From the NCBI GenBank assembly GCA_021647445.1, contig JAKIUS010000032.1, positions 1 through 9,397 of the forward strand: a DNA stretch of 9,397 nucleotides. The letters run 5' to 3'. Positions 6,109-9,397 of this stretch are shown here, in pieces. The translations under genes and the position numbers were made by a program. The DNA comes from Geopsychrobacter sp. GTDB taxonomy: Bacteria; Desulfobacterota; Desulfuromonadia; Desulfuromonadales; Geopsychrobacteraceae. The notes beneath the pieces are model-generated. The model made no database searches, was not told where the DNA came from, and saw only the letters and a program-made list of their open reading frames with translations. Each line of letters starts with the position of its first letter. The stretch's first letter is position 1.

Positions 6109-7068
6109 TCAGAAGAAAAAAAGGTTTTTGGTCGAATTTTTTATACCGCCCGGCAGTAGTTTTGACAAGCTTGTCTTTATCGATCTCAAAAATTGCAATT
6201 TTCGCTCAGATTCAAACTGCATTATTTCACCGGAAACAGGGTCGGTGAACTTGAGGCTGCGCGCAATCAATTGCAGCGGATTTTCAAAATCATCCGCTTG
6301 TTTAGCAAGCAGATTGGGGTAATAACGGTCGTTTAAGAGACCGAAGCCAAGTTCGCTCATGTGTACGCGTAGTTGATGTTTCTTGCCGGTTATGGGGGTG
6401 AGCCGAAAATAAGCGTGTTGGTCGCGACAGGTCTGTAGTTCTATTATTGATCGGGCATTTATTGTTCCTGGAGCGACCTTCATCCTGAACCAGGGCTCGG
6501 CTTCAATCAGACGGTTTTCAACCTGCCCCGTGCGTGTCGCGGGGCGATGATCGAGCATCGCTAGGGCAGCGTAATGCTTCTTGATCCCGCCGTCTAAAAA
6601 AAGGCTGGCGTAGAGGCCACGGGTCTCTTTGCGCATGGAGAAGAGGACCAGTCCCGAGGTTTCGCGGTCGATGCGGTGGAGTGGGGTTAAGTCGCGATTG
6701 GCGGTTGTCAGACGCAGACGGTTGAGCAGGCATTCGTTGACGTAGGGACCGGCTGGGGTCACTGGCAAAAAAGGTGGTTTGCAGGCGACGAGAATATCAT
6801 CGTTTTGAAAAAGGATCTCTTCCTTTAGCGGGATCAACGGTTCGTCGGCCACCTCTCTGAAATAGAAGAGTCGCTGACTGGGGCGGTAGGGGGTGCTTAA
6901 TGAGATCGGCAGGCCCGATTCATCCAGCACCTTGCCTGTTTGAATTCGTGCTTCCCAAGTGGCTTGTTCCACCTGGGGAAAGCGTTGCGTCAGGAAGGTC
7001 AGAATGGACGGGTAGGGTTTTTCGGCACAGGGCAGGCTGACACATGACGGGTATTGGGAAATCCCCAT
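6109..7068 (-). CDS. RluA-family RNA pseudouridine synthase
   Basis: A 319-residue protein. An S4-like N-terminal segment (about 20-65; ILTFLTQRFPQVEQATWEARI) precedes the catalytic domain. There the motif HRIDRETSGLVLFS (131-144) carries the catalytic aspartate D134 of the RluA class. A later core block, ITGKKHQLRVHMSELG, corresponds to the conserved RNA-binding/active-site strand, and NDRYYP follows it. Members isomerise uridine to pseudouridine in rRNA or tRNA; which position is modified cannot be told. The unusually phenylalanine-rich tail (NLFFF) is not conserved in the class as far as I know. The ATG at 7068 is the most upstream start in frame. A weak AGGA lies at 7079-7082 (minus strand), and a -35/-10 pair so close to the ATG that the message would be almost leaderless. 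Confidence 0.92.
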   Translation of the reverse strand: MGISQYPSCVSLPCAEKPYPSILTFLTQRFPQVEQATWEARIQTGKVLDESGLPISLSTPYRPSQRLFYFREVADEPLIPLKEEILFQNDDILVACKPPFLPVTPAGPYVNECLLNRLRLTTANRDLTPLHRIDRETSGLVLFSMRKETRGLYASLFLDGGIKKHYAALAMLDHRPATRTGQVENRLIEAEPWFRMKVAPGTINARSIIELQTCRDQHAYFRLTPITGKKHQLRVHMSELGFGLLNDRYYPNLLAKQADDFENPLQLIARSLKFTDPVSGEIMQFESERKLQFLRSIKTSLSKLLPGGIKNSTKNLFFF

Positions 7069-7070
7069 GG

Positions 7071-7099
7071 GGTATAAATCCTGATCGAGGCGATGGCAA
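7071..7099 (-). promoter_or_regulatory. possible promoter for the pseudouridine synthase gene
   Basis: On the minus strand TTGCCA (7094-7099) and TATACC (7071-7076) are separated by 17 bp, a sigma70-like arrangement. The -10 ends only 2 nt before the ATG, so transcription would start at or inside the coding region. Either this pair is coincidental or the message is leaderless. Confidence 0.2.
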
Positions 7100-7232
7100 G
7101 CCCGCCCTCTGAAGATGCTGTCGATAATCTGATGGTTGTAAAATATGCTTGGGTCGGGGTAATCTGAGCAGCTTGCGATCCTTAGGATCCCTTTTTTAGG
7201 ACTGTATAAAGAACAAAGGAAGAGACCTCTTC

Positions 7233-7448
7233 ATGAGCGAAGAACAACCCCACAACCCCCTGCATGGTATCACTCTGGAGCAGATCGTTGCTAGTCTGGT
7301 AGATTATTATGGTTGGGAGGAGCTGGGCAAAGATATCAATATCAAGTGTTTCACCAGCAACCCATCGCTGAAATCGAGTCTTAAATTTTTGCGCAAGACC
7401 CCCTGGGCGCGTAAGAAGGTTGAAGATCTCTATCTCGCGACAAAGTAG
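7233..7448 (+). CDS. VF530 family (DUF2132) putative DNA-binding protein
   Basis: A 71-residue protein with the whole VF530/DUF2132 pattern: [58 protein letters not shown]. The name comes from a Vibrio fischeri protein whose structure was solved and which is thought to bind DNA; the biological role is unknown. Length and start fit the family. The purine-rich AAAGGAAGAG (7215-7224) provides the ribosome binding site. It is divergent from the pseudouridine synthase gene (164 nt apart), and a TATAAA at 7205-7210 could be a -10, but no matching -35 is seen. After the stop come a T-run (7455-7462) without a clear hairpin and then a palindromic repeat. Confidence 0.9.
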   Translation: MSEEQPHNPLHGITLEQIVASLVDYYGWEELGKDINIKCFTSNPSLKSSLKFLRKTPWARKKVEDLYLATK

Positions 7449-7463
7449 TTGCCCCTTTTTTTC

Positions 7464-7520
7464 GTAACTATTCAACCCTCTTTCGAGATGGGTTCGCGAG
7501 ACCATCGTGCTGAATCGTTA
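7464..7520. repeat. short palindromic repeat element upstream of the MATE gene
   Basis: Outer arms TAACTATTCA (7465-7474) and TGAATCGTTA (7511-7520) are inverted repeats with one mismatch. The 21 bases at 7479-7499 are an exact reverse complement of 9074-9094 in the larger element beyond the MATE gene, and GTAACTATTCA (7464-7474) recurs directly at 8965-8975. It appears to be a short or deleted copy of the same family. No ORF spans it. Confidence 0.7.
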
Positions 7521-7570
7521 TTTTCTCCTTTTCTTGAAATTTTGGCAACCTCAGCCCGTTTCGGAACCGC

Positions 7571-8959
7571 ATGAGTCCATCCTCCCTCTCCATAGCGCAG
7601 CGTGTCTCTAGTGAACTCAAGGCCCTCGTTGCCCTCTCCGCACCTCTGATTGCGGCTCAGATCTCCCAGTCGGCCATGGGGTTTGTTGATACCCTGATGT
7701 CAGGGCGGGTCAGTTCTCTCGATCTGGCGGCTGTGGCGATGGGCTCGAGTATCTGGTTTCCGGCTTTTCTGTTTATGCTCGGTATTTTAATGGCGGTTAC
7801 GCCGACCGTGGCTCAACTTGCAGGGGCCGGCAAGCGGGTGGAGATCGGAGAGCATGTGCGTCAGGCTCTGCTGTTGGGATGTCTCCTTAGTCTGGGGGTA
7901 CTGTTTCTGCTGCGCAATGCCCAGCCATTATTGATCTTGATGGATGTGGCACCGCAGGCCCGGCCTCTGACCCTGGCGTACCTGCGCGGGGTCTCCTGGG
8001 GGATGCCGGCGATTGCGATCTTTTTTACCCTGCGCCATTTCAGCGAGGGGCTCTCCTGTACCAAGCCGAGTATGGTGATCGGTCTGATCGGTCTGGGCTT
8101 TAACGTGCTGGCCAATTACGTGCTGATTTACGGCAAGCTCGGATTTCCTGCGTTGGGCGGCGCGGGTTGCGGTTGGGCCACGGCGCTGACTATGTGGCTC
8201 ATGTGTTTGTGTATGCTGGGGACGGTCTGGAAAGGTCAGGTCTATCGTTCCGCCGGTCTCTTTGTGTGCTGGCCGCGACCGGTGAAACAAGAATTGTGGC
8301 AACTGCTCAAGCTTGGGTTGCCGATCGGCTGTTCACTGTTTATTGAGTCGAGTATCTTTGCCGTGATTGCCCTGCTGATCGGTTCTTTGGGAGTCGATAT
8401 GGTTGCCGCCCACCAGATATGTCTCAGCTTTTCGTCGCTGATTTTTATGGTGCCCATGAGCATCTCCAGCGCCATTTCGGTGCGGGTGGGACGGGCCATC
8501 GGACAGCAGGATTTTCGCTTGGCGCGCCTGGCAGGCTATACCGGCATTGGGTTGACCGCCCTGATTGCGGTTTTCAGTGCCTCTTTGACCCTGAGTTTTC
8601 CCGCCGCGATTACTTCGATCTATACCCGCAATCCCGAGGTTGCCGCCATGGCGACCCGTCTGCTGATACTGGCCGCGCTCTTTCAATTTTCTGACGCGGT
8701 ACAGGTCAGCACCTCGGGCGCCCTGCGCGGTTATAAGGATACCCGCGTGCCGATGGCGATGCTGATTGTCGCCTATTGGCTCATCGGACTGCCCCTGGGC
8801 TACGGATTGGGACTGACCTCTTTTGGTCCCGGACCCATGGGCGCCGCAGGGTTCTGGATTGGACTGATCGCCGGCTTAACCGCCGCCGCCATTCTGCTGA
8901 GCCTGCGTCTGCGTCACGTCAGCAGCCGTTACCGTTGGCGACCCCATGAGTATCGGTGA
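7571..8959 (+). CDS. MATE-family multidrug/cation antiporter (NorM-like)
   Basis: A 462-residue, strongly hydrophobic protein consistent with 12 transmembrane helices in two homologous halves, the normal length for NorM-type MATE exporters. TM1 contains SQSAMGFVDTLMSG, the family signature. Its aspartate (D40) corresponds to the acidic residue implicated in cation coupling in NorM. Other family features are the early pair of small-residue helices (LDLAAVAMGSSIWFP), the central GFNVLANYVLIYGKLGFPALG and, in the second half, GALRGYKDTRVPMAM. Substrates (cationic drugs, metabolites) and the coupling ion cannot be predicted. The ribosome binding site before ATG 7571 is weak (CGGAA, 7562-7566), but no later start would keep TM1. 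Palindromic repeats related to each other lie on both sides, so it is a single-gene unit. Confidence 0.93.
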   Translation: MSPSSLSIAQRVSSELKALVALSAPLIAAQISQSAMGFVDTLMSGRVSSLDLAAVAMGSSIWFPAFLFMLGILMAVTPTVAQLAGAGKRVEIGEHVRQALLLGCLLSLGVLFLLRNAQPLLILMDVAPQARPLTLAYLRGVSWGMPAIAIFFTLRHFSEGLSCTKPSMVIGLIGLGFNVLANYVLIYGKLGFPALGGAGCGWATALTMWLMCLCMLGTVWKGQVYRSAGLFVCWPRPVKQELWQLLKLGLPIGCSLFIESSIFAVIALLIGSLGVDMVAAHQICLSFSSLIFMVPMSISSAISVRVGRAIGQQDFRLARLAGYTGIGLTALIAVFSASLTLSFPAAITSIYTRNPEVAAMATRLLILAALFQFSDAVQVSTSGALRGYKDTRVPMAMLIVAYWLIGLPLGYGLGLTSFGPGPMGAAGFWIGLIAGLTAAAILLSLRLRHVSSRYRWRPHEYR

Positions 8960-8964
8960 AAAAG

Positions 8965-9110
8965 GTAACTATTCAGCAGGATCGGTTCGCAACCCCCATA
9001 TCAAGGGACGCATTCACCCATCCATGGGGCTTGATGTCGCCATCCCTGGCGACAAACACCCTTGCTATGGGGGTCGCGAACCCATCTCGAAAGATGCTGA
9101 AAAATTGCTG
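8965..9110. repeat. large nested palindromic repeat element between convergent MATE and ABC permease genes
   Basis: It fills nearly the whole 156-bp gap. The main arms are 8984-9007 and 9059-9082, 24 nt each and complementary at 22 positions, one of the two mismatches being a possible G-U pair. The interior holds a perfect 8-bp hairpin, TGTCGCCA (9035-9042) and TGGCGACA (9047-9054) around TCCC, plus CCATGG at 9022-9027. Outside the arms, TTCAGCA (8972-8978) is mirrored by TGCTGAA (9095-9101). The left end GTAACTATTCA is shared with the element at 7464. No transposase gene is present, so it resembles a MITE or BIME-type extragenic palindrome. As an RNA it could also terminate both flanking transcripts. 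Confidence 0.75.
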
Positions 9111-9115
9111 ATCGT

Positions 9116-9397
9116 CTACTCATCGCGCAGGTAGATCGCCGGTTTTTGCCCGAGGGCTTTCCAGGTTCCGGCTAAGCCGAGGAGCAGAGTCAGGCTGATT
9201 CCGCTGAGCAGGGTGACGATAATCACCAGCGGATGCAGGCTAAAGGGGATATCCATTGGTCCTTTTAGAATGGCGAAGGCGGCGAGACTGCCGGCCATGG
9301 CACTGATGGTTCCGGCGGCCAGACCGAGGATTGAGAACTCGGCAGCGAAGGCGAGCAGCAGGTCGCGCCGGGTCGCTCCGCAGACCTTGAAGATAAC
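9116..9397 (-). CDS. FtsX-like ABC transporter permease, C-terminal end only (5' part outside window)
   Basis: On the minus strand the frame is open from the right edge of the window to TAG at 9116-9118, giving 93 residues. It does not begin at the internal ATG at 9298: the frame continues upstream as VIFKVCGATRRDLLLAFAAE, the characteristic cytoplasmic segment of FtsX/MacB/YbbP-type permeases (typically KxxGAxRRxI). Two hydrophobic segments follow, one before and one after the loop around KGPMDIPFSLHP, and the end is the usual TWKALGQKPAIYLRDE (compare the ALxxxPAxxLR(D/E)E ending of YbbP-like proteins). The full protein would act with a cytoplasmic ATPase in export or lipoprotein/envelope functions. 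The partner gene is not in the window. Confidence 0.88.
   Translation of the reverse strand, partial: VIFKVCGATRRDLLLAFAAEFSILGLAAGTISAMAGSLAAFAILKGPMDIPFSLHPLVIIVTLLSGISLTLLLGLAGTWKALGQKPAIYLRDE

Noticed and set aside
7177..7197. GATCC-TTA-GGATC followed by TTTTTT as an intrinsic terminator
   Set aside because: The stem is only 5 bp with a 3-nt loop, and it lies between divergent genes where no plus-strand transcript should end.
8946..9134. A 62-aa plus-strand ORF overlapping the MATE 3' end
   Set aside because: It lies almost wholly inside the palindromic repeat element, has no ribosome binding site and runs into the permease gene on the other strand.
1..9397. CRISPR arrays, tRNA/rRNA genes, transposases, phage or toxin-antitoxin genes
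   Set aside because: I looked for regularly spaced repeats and characteristic RNA or protein motifs and saw none; the only repeats are the intergenic palindromes listed.

Overview
The window looks like a chromosomal segment of a Gram-negative, probably anaerobic deltaproteobacterium of the Desulfuromonadales type (Geobacter/Desulfuromonas/Pelobacter relatives). This rests on three things: a Sec-type selenoprotein gene, a GGDEF domain of the GGDD(F/Y) subclass that I associate with that group, and an exported rhodanese together with a lipoprotein. It is inferred from protein style alone, with no database search.

Layout, left to right. (1) Positions 1-1908, plus strand: the 3' part of a HI0933/YhiN-type FAD oxidoreductase, a cysteine-cluster protein and a small two-helix membrane protein, closely spaced like an operon. 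(2) 1909-2165: a 257-bp gap holding a long imperfect stem-loop, a dRS3-like ATTCCC/GGGAAT palindrome and a possible promoter. (3) 2166-3970, plus strand: an exported tandem-domain rhodanese, overlapping by 4 nt a glycine/sarcosine/betaine reductase selenoprotein B-family gene. That gene is interrupted by an in-frame UGA at 3656-3658. The UGA is followed by a UxxC context and a perfect 8-bp hairpin with the geometry of a bacterial SECIS, so I annotate one 277-aa selenoprotein instead of two fragments. A strong bidirectional terminator follows. (4) 4027-7068, minus strand: an RluA-type pseudouridine synthase, a DUF3820 protein, a membrane-anchored sensor with a divergent GGDEF domain, and a coiled-coil lipoprotein overlapping it by 4 nt. 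(5) 7233-8959, plus strand: a VF530-type DNA-binding protein and a NorM-like MATE exporter. The MATE gene is flanked on both sides by related palindromic repeat elements. (6) 9116-9397, minus strand: the C-terminal end of an FtsX-like ABC permease.

The two most notable items are the UGA-encoded selenoprotein translationally coupled to a periplasmic rhodanese, and a GGDEF protein whose two guanine-contacting residues and signature motif all differ from canonical cyclases. I saw no tRNA, rRNA, CRISPR array, transposase or phage gene. No gap between genes exceeds 300 bp.
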